Assembly: GCA_041664345.1 (NCBI GenBank)
Contig: JBAYKX010000004.1
Location: 1-64,000, forward strand
DNA: 64,000 nucleotides
Origin: GWE2-40-63 sp041664345
GTDB taxonomy: Bacteria > Bacteroidota > Bacteroidia > Bacteroidales > SZUA-534
Direction of reading: 5' to 3'
Part shown: piece after piece, positions 9,524-18,167 of the stretch
How positions within the stretch are numbered: the stretch's first letter is position 1
Layout of the letters: every line of letters starts with the position of its first letter
The notes under the pieces: generated by a model
Database searches by the model: none
Told to the model about the DNA's origin: nothing
The model's input: the letters and a program-made list of their open reading frames with translations, nothing else
Made by a program: the position numbers and the translations under genes

Positions 9524-9996
9524 TTGCGATATGTTTTTATTTCATTACTAAAAGCTATCGTTATGGAATCGGTAAAGATTTCCTCAATCCGGAACCCATT
9601 ATATTCTTTTCCTTGTGAAACAAGCAAGCGTTTTCCGTCAATTTCCAAAATAGCCAGTTGTTCGTTCTTACTTACAATTACCCCTTTAAAACCAATAAGC
9701 GGCCATGGAATGACCACTTTTGGTGGCTCCGGGTTATTGGCGAACAACGAGGCAAATTCATCGTTCTTGTTTTCTGCATCTATACTTACCGTTTCTTTAA
9801 GGAACGGATCGCGATAATCCAAGGTCAATGGAACCAGCTTGTTGTATGTCACCGAATCGGTGCGGATTGACCTTTTTGCAAAGGACTCAAAATCACCATC
9901 TACCGGACGGGTCATCTTAAAAACCCGGTATCCGATAAGCCCCCAGATTAAAGCAACCAAGGGCAACAGTAAATAAAGTGTCTTTTTCGATTTCAC
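9520..9996 (-). CDS. GspC/PilP-like inner-membrane linker protein
   Basis: This is a 158 aa protein with a single N-terminal membrane helix (LYLLLPLVALIWGLIGYRVF), a 60-residue linker, and a compact beta domain: PWPLIGFKGVIVSKNEQLAIL, then GKRLLVSQGKEYNGFRIEEI, then DSITIAFSNEIKTYRK. That order (small beta barrel that senses a ligand or secretin N0 domain) matches the homology region of GspC and PilP. In known systems this protein connects the secretin to the inner-membrane platform. The stop overlaps the start of the MORN protein gene by 4 bases. The assignment rests on topology and context and not on strong sequence identity. Confidence 0.55.
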   Translation of the reverse strand: MKSKKTLYLLLPLVALIWGLIGYRVFKMTRPVDGDFESFAKRSIRTDSVTYNKLVPLTLDYRDPFLKETVSIDAENKNDEFASLFANNPEPPKVVIPWPLIGFKGVIVSKNEQLAILEIDGKRLLVSQGKEYNGFRIEEIFTDSITIAFSNEIKTYRK

Positions 9997-10003
9997 TTAT
10001 TTC

Positions 10004-11014
10004 CTATTTTTTTTCCGTTACTTTTGGGGCCACAGCTTCTTCATAGAAGAAATACCGGAATGAGCTCCAGCTACTTTGATTGGTAGCTGCATCCACTGAT
10101 TTCACTTTAAACCGGTACCATTTATTATTGGTCGCTCCCGAATAAGTATAAACAGTATCATTTATCGCTATGTTTAATATTTCTGTTTTACTAACACTGT
10201 CCATATAAACCAGTAAGCTGTCGGTAATTGGCGAACCTCCTGATAGCCCGCGTTTCCATGCCAAATTAAAACTACTTACCGTATCACCCGGAACAGGTTT
10301 TAATATCGATGGGGTTGAAGGTGCTATCCGGTCAACCATCAGATTTCTTTCCGGGGCATATTCCGAGTACCCTACTTCATTTTCCGACCGAACAGTCCAA
10401 GTATATTCCCCGTCTATCAGAAGAAGGTTCCCCAATACATTATCTGGATAATTTATGGTTGTTTCGTAAGTTATTTTATTTGATATTAAATCGGCACCTT
10501 CTTTTATCAAAATACGGTAATTGGTGGCATTGATTGCATTGTCCCAACTGAAAACCAACAAGCTATCATTAGTTATATAACCATTAAAAGGTTCTTGCAA
10601 AATCACTTCCTGTGGTCCTTCGGTACTATCGATATAAAAAGTCGCAAAAGCATACCGGGTTTCATAAGCAGGATTGAATGCGCTAACCCTCCATGCAAAT
10701 GTATCGGGATAGAAGGTATAGATGAACTGGTTGGTTGTAACATTGGTATCAAGTACCAGTTTACGCACGTAACTAAAGGATGGGCTTACCACCTGAAGAT
10801 TGTATCCACTGGCTCCTTGCACTTCATCCCACCACATAGTTTGTGTGTAATTCGTAGAATGATGCCCATCGGGTGGGGAGATAAGTAAAACAGATTCTCC
10901 ATTAATGTCCTGCTCTAAAATACTTTGGCAAGCAACAGCCAATGAAAATAGGCAAATCACCCCAATTATCATTTTCAGGGAGACCTTTTGGATGGAATTA
11001 ATATAATGATTCAT
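10004..11014 (-). CDS. Lipoprotein with fibronectin type III-like repeats
   Basis: The N-terminus has a hydrophobic helix ending in a lipobox-like LAVAC followed by Gln, so the protein is probably lipid-anchored. Three Ig/FnIII-like repeats follow, recognised by repeated patterns such as TMWWDEVQGASGYNLQV, VFSWDNAINATNYRILI and NLAWKRGLSGGSPITDSLLV, each followed by a YTWTVR- or WYRFKVKS-type strand. The gene sits inside the secretin-to-pilin operon, 7 bases before the GspC-like gene. An extracytoplasmic scaffold or secretin-associated role is inferred from context. Confidence 0.65.
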   Translation of the reverse strand: MNHYINSIQKVSLKMIIGVICLFSLAVACQSILEQDINGESVLLISPPDGHHSTNYTQTMWWDEVQGASGYNLQVVSPSFSYVRKLVLDTNVTTNQFIYTFYPDTFAWRVSAFNPAYETRYAFATFYIDSTEGPQEVILQEPFNGYITNDSLLVFSWDNAINATNYRILIKEGADLISNKITYETTINYPDNVLGNLLLIDGEYTWTVRSENEVGYSEYAPERNLMVDRIAPSTPSILKPVPGDTVSSFNLAWKRGLSGGSPITDSLLVYMDSVSKTEILNIAINDTVYTYSGATNNKWYRFKVKSVDAATNQSSWSSFRYFFYEEAVAPKVTEKK

Positions 11015-11040
11015 ACTGCCGTTTTTTTTGATTCAAAAAA

Positions 11041-11574
11041 TTATTGTTTTTCCTGTAATGTTTGTATATAAATGCTTAAAATTAATTGCTTTTGTTTACT
11101 CTGTTTGTTTTCTTTTGTAAAAAAATGGGACGAAATGAGGTTCAACTTTTTTTGCGGTTTTTCAATTTCATACAATAGTTGCAGTAAATGGTGAAACGAA
11201 CCGGCCACTTGAATATTGATGGTTTCAACCAAATAGTTGTTATCTACTGCATGAAACATGGGTGGCATCTCCTTTAGCAACAACCCTTTTTGGGTACAGA
11301 TAGAACTTATTTCGTGGAGCACCCGGTTTTGAAAAGCATCTCCGGGTCCATCTTTTACCAATAGGTGATCGAGGAACTCCAACCGCTTTTCAACCAAGGC
11401 AATCTGTTCCGGGGTATTGCTTTCCACCATCACCAGTTTATCTTCAATTTCGGTTATTTGGCGGTGGGCTTCCACTGTTTTTTTTATAGCCAACTTCCAG
11501 GTAATGGGAAAGAACAGCACAGCTGCTACCACCAATGCATAAAACCTTACCCTATTTGAGCTAAGCAGGTTCAT
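11041..11574 (-). CDS. GspM/PilO-like assembly platform protein
   Basis: This is a 177 aa bitopic protein with a short cytoplasmic tail, a membrane helix (FYALVVAAVLFFPITWKLAI), a coiled-coil segment (about residues 35-70) and a C-terminal ferredoxin-like beta domain (VETINIQVAGSFHHLLQLLYEIEKP) that is very like PilO/GspM. In known machines it pairs with the PilN/GspL protein. That partner gene lies directly upstream and overlaps it by 4 bases (ATGA type). Confidence 0.65.
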   Translation of the reverse strand: MNLLSSNRVRFYALVVAAVLFFPITWKLAIKKTVEAHRQITEIEDKLVMVESNTPEQIALVEKRLEFLDHLLVKDGPGDAFQNRVLHEISSICTQKGLLLKEMPPMFHAVDNNYLVETINIQVAGSFHHLLQLLYEIEKPQKKLNLISSHFFTKENKQSKQKQLILSIYIQTLQEKQ

Positions 11575-12818
11575 GGTAGGGTAGGATTAATTTGTTTACT
11601 GGAAAGGTGAAACGATACCAACAAGGTAAATACCGCCGGTTTATCGGTTACTTCCTGCTCCAGTTTCATTACCTCTACCGATGTTACCCAAGGGAATTGT
11701 TTGAGACTTTCAATCCAGCCGTAAAGTTTTACCCCATTGTTTAATTCACCGGATATTTGAATCATTTCAGCCTGAAACTGCGGGGTTTCCCGGTTTCGTT
11801 GCTTATCAATCAAAGGGTTAATGTCCATCGATGTTAAAGTGATATAGCTGGGAAGCGATGCCGCCAATTGGTCGGCTAGGTAGGAGAGTTGTTCCCTATC
11901 ACCAAACCCAACTTTTTTGGCCAGGGCCTCTTTTTGCTTTAATTCTGTTGATAAGTTTTCTAACCGGTTAATGGTCTTCAGGCTCCCTTGATAGGACGCT
12001 TGGGTTAGGTTTAGTTTCTCGTTGTAATTGGTGAAAAGTAAATAATTCACCAACAATAAACCCAGATAAAAAATGAGTACCGAAACCCCCACTTTTTGAA
12101 TCCGTTGTTTATAAATATATTGGTTCCGGTTTTGGGTAATGTCATCAAAATCGGTATTCAATCCATCGAACTGTGTAAGGGCAATCAAAGCATGGGTAAA
12201 CGAAAGGATGTAGTCTGATTCAATCTCCTCGCCTCCTAAATTGAATCCAGTTAAAAATGGCGATTGGGCTGCCGAAAAAGCAGTTATTTTATTTTCTTCC
12301 CATTCAATTTTCCTAGTCGGTAAGTTCCACTCCAATGATTCATCGGCAACCAACGGTTTAGTCTTTTCAAGGATGAAAGGGCCAAACTGCAAATCGACAA
12401 TTTCCAGTTTTTTATCGGTTAACTCCTTTAATATTGACTGCACCCAGGTTTTCCGACTAATGGCTACCCATAGTTTGCTTGGATTGGGATAAAGCATTAA
12501 ATAAAAATCGTTGTAATTAGCCTGTGGAACCAGTTCCCGGAATATCTGCTTGGTATTGGTCCATTCGGGTTCACCCGTTTTGTAGAGAACCCCTTTTCCA
12601 TCAAGAGTAAGAACTACCGGATATTTGGTAGGCAATTGGTTGCAAATTTCGGCCAACGTACCGGTAACCAATTTTTGTTCAATGCGGATTACCTTCCCTT
12701 TGGAGCGCGACATTATCACCCATTCAGCCCGGTATTGGTCGTCGGCATAACCCATCAGGTTTACCGCCAATACCGATTTCAAAGGAACCCAGATATCGGT
12801 ATGCTTCGTTAGGTTCAT
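11571..12818 (-). CDS. GspL/PilMN-like assembly platform protein
   Basis: The 415 aa protein has a cytoplasmic N-terminal half with PilM/GspL-like beta-rich segments (SVLAVNLMGYADDQYRAEWVI, VVLTLDGKGVLY), a single membrane helix at about residues 240-260 (VSVLIFYLGLLLVNYLLF), a periplasmic coiled coil (NLTQASYQGSLKTINRLENL) and a C-terminal PilN-like ferredoxin domain (ISGELNNGVKLYGWIESLKQFPWVTSVEV). This is the GspL architecture, equivalent to fused PilM and PilN, and it should recruit the GspE ATPase. It overlaps the secretin gene by 1 base. Confidence 0.65.
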   Translation of the reverse strand: MNLTKHTDIWVPLKSVLAVNLMGYADDQYRAEWVIMSRSKGKVIRIEQKLVTGTLAEICNQLPTKYPVVLTLDGKGVLYKTGEPEWTNTKQIFRELVPQANYNDFYLMLYPNPSKLWVAISRKTWVQSILKELTDKKLEIVDLQFGPFILEKTKPLVADESLEWNLPTRKIEWEENKITAFSAAQSPFLTGFNLGGEEIESDYILSFTHALIALTQFDGLNTDFDDITQNRNQYIYKQRIQKVGVSVLIFYLGLLLVNYLLFTNYNEKLNLTQASYQGSLKTINRLENLSTELKQKEALAKKVGFGDREQLSYLADQLAASLPSYITLTSMDINPLIDKQRNRETPQFQAEMIQISGELNNGVKLYGWIESLKQFPWVTSVEVMKLEQEVTDKPAVFTLLVSFHLSSKQINPTLP

Positions 12819-14737
12819 TAGGGAATAATGGTGGGTTTAATAAAAACAGTCAGTTTCGATTTCGAATCTTTTTTCGAGCGGCTGCTAAAAAGCCATTTAA
12901 TGATAGGTATCCTTGAAAGGACAGGCCATCCGCTCCAAGATTCCGATTTCTCTGCCTCTTCCAATCCTCCCAATAATATCATCTCCCCATTTTTAACCCG
13001 TATCAGTGATTCAAAACTTCGATCCACGGTATTGGGTGGGGCATATTTTGAAATTTTTTCGGTAAAATCGGATTGTTTCACGGCAATCTGCATCGTAATG
13101 TTCTCAGTCCCTGAAACAATGGGCAAAATGGTCACGCTCAAATCGGCTTTCACCGACTTAAAGGAGGTTGTGGTGTTGGTTTGTGGATTTTGTGTGCCAA
13201 TAATCTGGGTTTGCTCTTCCTGATAGTATTCGGTATTACCAATCGACATTTTGGCTTCGTGCCCATTCAACGTACTTAACCGGGGAGTTGATTTAATATC
13301 CACAAAACCCGCTTCTTCCAACATTTTTAGATGCATGTAAAAGTTTGGATTCACAGTGCTCATGTTTAACACACCAAAACCATTGAAACTATTGATCATA
13401 TTATTCAAGGTAGCCGCTCCTATATCCAAATCGACACCGGGGCTAATGCTCCCCTTAGTTGTGGTAGGTGTTTCACCAATCCCCATATTTATACCGGTTG
13501 AAATTCCTTTATTATCGTTCACATAAACAATCATTACCTCAATCAACAGTACGGGAACGGTTTGGTCAATTTCGGTAATAAAATGCTCAAAATCGTCCAA
13601 CACTGTTTGATGACCATTTACCAAGATGCAGTTCATCTCAGGAAATTCTTTGGAGTCGATATCTTTTAACAGGTCTTTAGGCAACCCTTCCAATAGTTTG
13701 TCAACGGTACGGTTTTGTAAGGTTATTACCCGCGATTCTTTTATTTCCTGCGTAGTACGGTCTCCCATTACATAATACTGCTTGTTTTTTTTGAACATGT
13801 ATTTGGTACCAGCGAACAGGTGGTCCAACAGTTCATCGTAAGTGGCATTCTCGATGCTGATATTTACCGGATCCTCCAATTTTGAGACAATGAAATAGTT
13901 CTTTTTTAAACTTTCAGATACTGTTTTGATAAGATCGGACATGGGATAGTTTTCGGCTACTAGGTTGATGTTCCCCAGGTTGTTTTTCTTGAAATCAATA
14001 GTACCTGCAATATCTTTCCCCTGCTTGCTTCCACTTTGGTTCTGTTGGCTGCGGTTACGCGTAGAGCGCACCTGTCCTGCTTCATCCGGAATAACCGGTT
14101 CTATTTCGTTGGCCTCTAATAAAAAATAGCCATCATCGGTTTTGCTCATTTTCAAATCGTTGGCAAAGGCCAGTTTATCCAAGGCACTTTCAATGGGTTT
14201 GTCCTGAATGTAGCTGGTAATCAGTTTATTGTTCAAACCGGGTGCCAATATGATGTTAGCCTTGGTAAGCCGGGTTATCTGTTCTGTTACCAGGACCAAG
14301 CTGTCGTTTTTAAAATTGAATGTTACTGTTTTAAGACTATCGCTATAAACTATATCTGCCTTTTTTGAAATGTATGGGTTATTGGCTTTGGAACTTTTTT
14401 TGATGCTGATGATATTACCCGTAAATTCTAAGGTAAGGTTGTATTGTTTGCAAATAAAAGCCAGCATATCTTTCACCGCTACCCCAGTAAAGTTGTTCAC
14501 CACCTTATAATCGAGGTCATCGGCAATATCAAAGTTCAGTTTGTTGGAAACGGCTATAGCCCGAAGGAACTCATCAAGCGACACCTCCGATACCGATATC
14601 TCCAGTTTGCTGTTTAGGGCTTCGTATTGCTTGGCTTTATCGTTTAATAGGTTCTGTAACACCGTATCGGCAAGTCCTTGCCCGTAAATGGCAATTGATA
14701 CCAGTAAACATAAAACCATTCCAACTAATCTATACAT
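12818..14737 (-). CDS. Secretin (GspD/PilQ family outer-membrane channel)
   Basis: A signal peptide (MYRLVGMVLCLLVSIAIYGQ) precedes an STN-like domain at about residues 45-115 (LDEFLRAIAVSNKLNFDIAD), further N domains, and the C-terminal secretin domain. The secretin domain is recognised from VPVLLIEVMIVYVNDNKG, FYMHLKMLEEAGFVDIKSTP, the GEMILLGGLEE strand and the signature PVLSRIPIIKWLF, then KLTVFIKPTII. The secretin forms the outer-membrane multimer of type II secretion or type IV pili. It is the first gene of the minus-strand operon; a Bacteroidota-type promoter candidate lies upstream. Related Bacteroidota secretins carry the same STN-like N-terminus. Confidence 0.88.
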   Translation of the reverse strand: MYRLVGMVLCLLVSIAIYGQGLADTVLQNLLNDKAKQYEALNSKLEISVSEVSLDEFLRAIAVSNKLNFDIADDLDYKVVNNFTGVAVKDMLAFICKQYNLTLEFTGNIISIKKSSKANNPYISKKADIVYSDSLKTVTFNFKNDSLVLVTEQITRLTKANIILAPGLNNKLITSYIQDKPIESALDKLAFANDLKMSKTDDGYFLLEANEIEPVIPDEAGQVRSTRNRSQQNQSGSKQGKDIAGTIDFKKNNLGNINLVAENYPMSDLIKTVSESLKKNYFIVSKLEDPVNISIENATYDELLDHLFAGTKYMFKKNKQYYVMGDRTTQEIKESRVITLQNRTVDKLLEGLPKDLLKDIDSKEFPEMNCILVNGHQTVLDDFEHFITEIDQTVPVLLIEVMIVYVNDNKGISTGINMGIGETPTTTKGSISPGVDLDIGAATLNNMINSFNGFGVLNMSTVNPNFYMHLKMLEEAGFVDIKSTPRLSTLNGHEAKMSIGNTEYYQEEQTQIIGTQNPQTNTTTSFKSVKADLSVTILPIVSGTENITMQIAVKQSDFTEKISKYAPPNTVDRSFESLIRVKNGEMILLGGLEEAEKSESWSGWPVLSRIPIIKWLFSSRSKKDSKSKLTVFIKPTIIP

Positions 14738-15411
14738 TGAATTTCATTTTTAGGATTCCAAAAATAACAATATAAATTAAAAACCAAGCGATTAAGATTA
14801 AGCCTGTTTGTTATTTAGAATGATGCTAAATACTTATTGAATAGCTAGTTTTAAGGAATTAATGAGTTTCTTTGACTCTATAAAAGTACAAAACGGAAAT
14901 GACAAAAACAAACGTTTATAGCGTATAAGTAAAATAAACATAACAAAGTTCTTCTCAAGAGATATTTTACTTCAAAACATAATTTGAAAAATTGAGGTTC
15001 TTAACCATTTATTCCCCTTTATAATTTTGTTTATTTTATAACTCTCAGTTATACTTTTCATTAAATTTATAACATAAAAGTTTTTTAGGGGTCAAACAAT
15101 AGGGGCTTTTCCAGCAATGGATTGGCCCTTTTCTATATAACTTACCGTTAAAACATAAAAACACAACTGGGTTTTTATGTTCATGTGTTTGATTTCTTAT
15201 TTAAAAGCTATAAATTTAACAAGCCATTATCGAATTAATTAACTTAAGAACAAAATCCCTATTTAAGTTTAGAAGTATTTTATTTAAAAAAGAAGATTTT
15301 CCAATGAATAATAGTGCAATTAATAAATTTGTATCTTCTGACTAATAGTGAAATAAACGCCACTCGGGGAGTTTATTCAGTTGCTGTAGGTAATTTCAAA
15401 CCAAGAATATA
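14738..15411. other. Divergent AT-rich intergenic region at the left edge of the accessory island
   Basis: These 674 bases separate the minus-strand secretin operon from the plus-strand defence genes. No open frame with coding character, no tRNA and no transposon end was found. A TAAATTTG at 15324-15331 fits the -7 element for the plus-strand gene at 15412. The codon use and AT content change sharply from here, so the left junction of the island probably falls in this stretch. I found no copy of the tRNA att sequence here. Confidence 0.4.
14759..14766 (-). promoter_or_regulatory. Candidate Bacteroidota -7 element upstream of the secretin operon
   Basis: On the minus strand this reads TATTTTTG, which fits the TAnnTTTG consensus of the Bacteroidota primary sigma factor. 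It lies 21 bases before the secretin ATG. No good -33 TTTG is visible at the right distance (the nearest G-T-rich stretch is around 14780-14790), so the call is weak. Confidence 0.35.
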
Positions 15412-16575
15412 ATGACACGATTACAGAAATTTAAGAGATTTATTGTAAAACGATATTTTCAAGATGTCATGGATTCATCTGCAAGAGTTTATATAGAATA
15501 CAATAGAACTCCTACTAAAGGGCTTAAGGACCTTTTTAGCATTTCAAAAGTTCGAATAATTGAAAAGCTCGAAAATGAACTAAGAATTGGAAACACAACA
15601 TCAACTCTTTTTAACCCGCTATATGACTTTTACACAGAACTTTTAGTTTATGATTTTAACACTTTAACAATAGGGATTGCTAGAGAAGTCTATGAAAAAA
15701 TTAAGGAGTTTGAACAAACTAATCCTGCTCAACTTATAGATAAGGAAAAACTATACTTTCTTTTTGCCTTATTAAATACTACAACAGGTAACACAATTAC
15801 TTCTACAGCATATTGGGAGTTAACATTAAAAGAGTCAAATAGAGTAAGTGGGCATGTAAATAATATTGGGAACATCATTAATCAAATGCCTATAAAGTTT
15901 ACATCTCTGATAAATGCAGTTAAACTTAGACATGATAATAATCCTTTAATTCATTCAATACTCAGATATAGTTTTATTAATAACTACGAAACCAACTTAA
16001 ATAGACTTACTAATCTTAATCTTTTAAGTTTCTTGGCATCGGGAATAAGGAATGTACATGTAAATACATTCTTTGATGAATATCAGCAAAATATTGATGT
16101 TGTTAAAATGTATGGACAAGAACTTGTTAGTAACTTAAGCATACTAAACGAAGCTGAGTTAAAGAATCACCCTTCTATTCAGTCAAATATTCTTCAACCG
16201 AACGACCGAATGATCGGTGCTATGATACAGTGCATTTCAAATTTTAATACAGGTGTGCATTCTATTTTAGGAAATCCATTTAATGAAAAGCGTCCATCAG
16301 GATTTAGAAAATCAGGACTTTATATAAATTCCAGATATGATTTTTCTACAGATATATTGTTTAATTCAAATTATCCGAATTTGATTAGTGATATAGTGTC
16401 TGGTAGTTTATCTGATCATGAATTGAAGGCGTACATTTTATATGGTATCCATGCGTTAAGGAATAGAGTCTTACATGACCTTAATCCCAACCTAATTTAT
16501 TACAATGATATTGACCTTTTTATAAAAACAATTGGATTATTATTATCAGGAATTAGTGTTATGAAAAGTTTATAA
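15412..16575 (+). CDS. HEPN-type protein with RNxxxH motif (putative RNase effector)
   Basis: This is a 387 aa, mostly helical, AT-rich gene with no N-terminal domain that I recognise. Near the C-terminus it has ALRNRVLHDLNP, where R350, N351 and H355 form the Rx4-6H signature (with the polar residue after Arg) of catalytic HEPN ribonucleases. The following helix (FIKTIGLLLSGISVM) is also typical of HEPN C-terminal helices. It is a stand-alone gene followed by a 118-base structured spacer. HEPN proteins of this size next to Thoeris and ApeA-like genes are usually abortive-infection effectors. The RNase role is inferred from the motif and the neighbourhood. Confidence 0.5.
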   Translation: MTRLQKFKRFIVKRYFQDVMDSSARVYIEYNRTPTKGLKDLFSISKVRIIEKLENELRIGNTTSTLFNPLYDFYTELLVYDFNTLTIGIAREVYEKIKEFEQTNPAQLIDKEKLYFLFALLNTTTGNTITSTAYWELTLKESNRVSGHVNNIGNIINQMPIKFTSLINAVKLRHDNNPLIHSILRYSFINNYETNLNRLTNLNLLSFLASGIRNVHVNTFFDEYQQNIDVVKMYGQELVSNLSILNEAELKNHPSIQSNILQPNDRMIGAMIQCISNFNTGVHSILGNPFNEKRPSGFRKSGLYINSRYDFSTDILFNSNYPNLISDIVSGSLSDHELKAYILYGIHALRNRVLHDLNPNLIYYNDIDLFIKTIGLLLSGISVMKSL

Positions 16576-16693
16576 TAAAACTACCCATAATATGCTATAT
16601 ACGTTCATTTACAAGCCTTGCCGAAGGCGCAACAAAAGGCATGCAAACGTCTCATATAGTTAATCCGTAGTGGCAACATGAAAAAACAAAAAT
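16576..16693. repeat. Palindromic spacer between two defence genes
   Basis: The spacer contains a small hairpin (GCCTT-GCCG-AAGGC near 16617-16630), a second AAGGC copy at about 16636, and flanking ACGTT / AACGT arms around it (about 16601-16651). It ends GTGGCAACATG just before the next gene. It looks more structured than the spacers between other genes here. It could be a recombination site of a gene cassette, or a terminator plus leader. Confidence 0.3.
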
Positions 16694-17446
16694 ATGACTG
16701 TAGAGGAATTAACAGTAAGGTCAAGTGTTCAAATCTATCAAGCTGACAAGAATATTATGAAACCAGAAGGTTTCGGGACTGGTTGTATCGTTAGATATTT
16801 AGACCATACATTATTATTATCCGTTTCACACGTAACTAATGATGATGGATTAACAACGTTCCTTGAAACAAATCTTCCTCCAGATGGAAGAACAACTCCA
16901 CTTAAACCAATTGGTGGACTTGTTTATTACGACGTTTTCAATGTTACTGAAGGAATGGACTTAACTGATTTTGTGAATCTCATTGAAGATAAAGCTGAAA
17001 GAATAGATATAACATTTGCAAAAATTACGGAGAAATTTGAACTGAAACAACCTGCCACAGATTTTGGATATTTTCAAGTTGAAGCAAGTGACAAACTAAT
17101 CCTAAACCTTGACGATGCTGCGGTTCCTGATAAAGATAGGACTTATAGTTTTTATGGTAAAGTAAGACCAGATTATCAAGGTATTTACCTTAAAATGACA
17201 CCAACACTAAAGAATGGTTTAAAATTTCACCGGACAAATGGATACTTTCATATGTTTCTTGCCCCAGAGGTAATAAAGCATAAAGACGATTATCGTGGTT
17301 GTAGTGGAGCTCCAATACTTGATTCTGAAGGACAAATTGTAGCGTTAGCTTGTAAAATAGTCGAAAACACAAAAGTTGTTTATGGATTTTCGATACAAGA
17401 ATGTATGAAACTTATTAAGATGACAATTGACACAAACCAATTATGA
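16694..17446 (+). CDS. Trypsin-like serine protease domain protein
   Basis: This is a 250 aa protein with the chymotrypsin fold order: GFGTGCIVRY strand, LLSVSHV with catalytic His46, RIDITFAKI with Asp105, then RGCSGAPILDSEGQIVAL with Ser204. There is no signal peptide, so it acts in the cytoplasm. Cytoplasmic trypsin-like proteases of this size are common in defence islands as effectors, either alone or with sensor proteins. Here no sensor or substrate gene is adjacent except the TIR/macro pair 150 bases downstream. The protease assignment is good. The defence role is inferred from location. Confidence 0.7.
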   Translation: MTVEELTVRSSVQIYQADKNIMKPEGFGTGCIVRYLDHTLLLSVSHVTNDDGLTTFLETNLPPDGRTTPLKPIGGLVYYDVFNVTEGMDLTDFVNLIEDKAERIDITFAKITEKFELKQPATDFGYFQVEASDKLILNLDDAAVPDKDRTYSFYGKVRPDYQGIYLKMTPTLKNGLKFHRTNGYFHMFLAPEVIKHKDDYRGCSGAPILDSEGQIVALACKIVENTKVVYGFSIQECMKLIKMTIDTNQL

Positions 17447-17595
17447 TAATAACAAGAAATGCAGCCGCAAACAAGCGGTATAGCCAATGGTAAGAAAACC
17501 GTTCCTTAGAGTTTTAGGTGATTATAAAATTAAAGACAAACAAGTCAACAAAACAGATAATGTCAAAATTAAATAACTTGAAAAAATAATAAATT

Positions 17596-18162
17596 ATGAG
17601 TAAAATTTACAATTACTGTGCATTTTATGTGAGCGAACCATTTAGCGAATCAGCACTTGGAGCACATGCGTCTAAAGATTTTTGCTATTACAACATATTA
17701 AAAGCCTGGAAAGGTTCAGATAGTTCATTTCCGTTTAATAATGCTCATGACACAACTTATAATGTTCGTGATAATAGTGACTGGGAATCAACACTTAAAC
17801 CAAGACTTCGAGAGAGACTAAGAAATTCTAAGAATATCATCTTATTTTTAAGTGATTATACAGTGAATTCAAAAGCAATAAGAGAAGAAATAGATTATGG
17901 AATTAATCCTCTGGAACTACCTAGAATTGTAATTTATCCCGATTTAAAAACGAACGAAGATTTACTTAACAACGGTAAAACTTGTTTTAATAATACCGTA
18001 AGAGCTTTATGGAACAAACTACCAATATTTAGAGATTCAAAATCGAACGTTCCGGTACTACATATTCCAATGAATAAAGAGACTATTCGAAAGGCATTAA
18101 ATAATGCAGATTTCAGAGTTGGTTCTGGAAAAGAACCTAATGATTATTTTTATAACAATTAA
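17596..18162 (+). CDS. thsB: TIR-like protein, probable Thoeris ThsB
   Basis: This 188 aa protein has the DUF1863/ThsB-type TIR fold: an opening strand (NYCAFYVSEPF), an FPFNNAHDTTYNVRDN segment, then RLRERLRNSKNIILFLSDYTVNSKAIREEIDYGI. E98 in the last stretch corresponds to the usual catalytic glutamate region. In Thoeris systems ThsB senses phage infection and makes an ADP-ribose-type signal from NAD+. The gene is followed 5 bases later by a membrane-macro protein, which is the effector arrangement of type II Thoeris. Single start, no signal peptide. Confidence 0.7.
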   Translation: MSKIYNYCAFYVSEPFSESALGAHASKDFCYYNILKAWKGSDSSFPFNNAHDTTYNVRDNSDWESTLKPRLRERLRNSKNIILFLSDYTVNSKAIREEIDYGINPLELPRIVIYPDLKTNEDLLNNGKTCFNNTVRALWNKLPIFRDSKSNVPVLHIPMNKETIRKALNNADFRVGSGKEPNDYFYNN

Positions 18163-18167
18163 GAATA

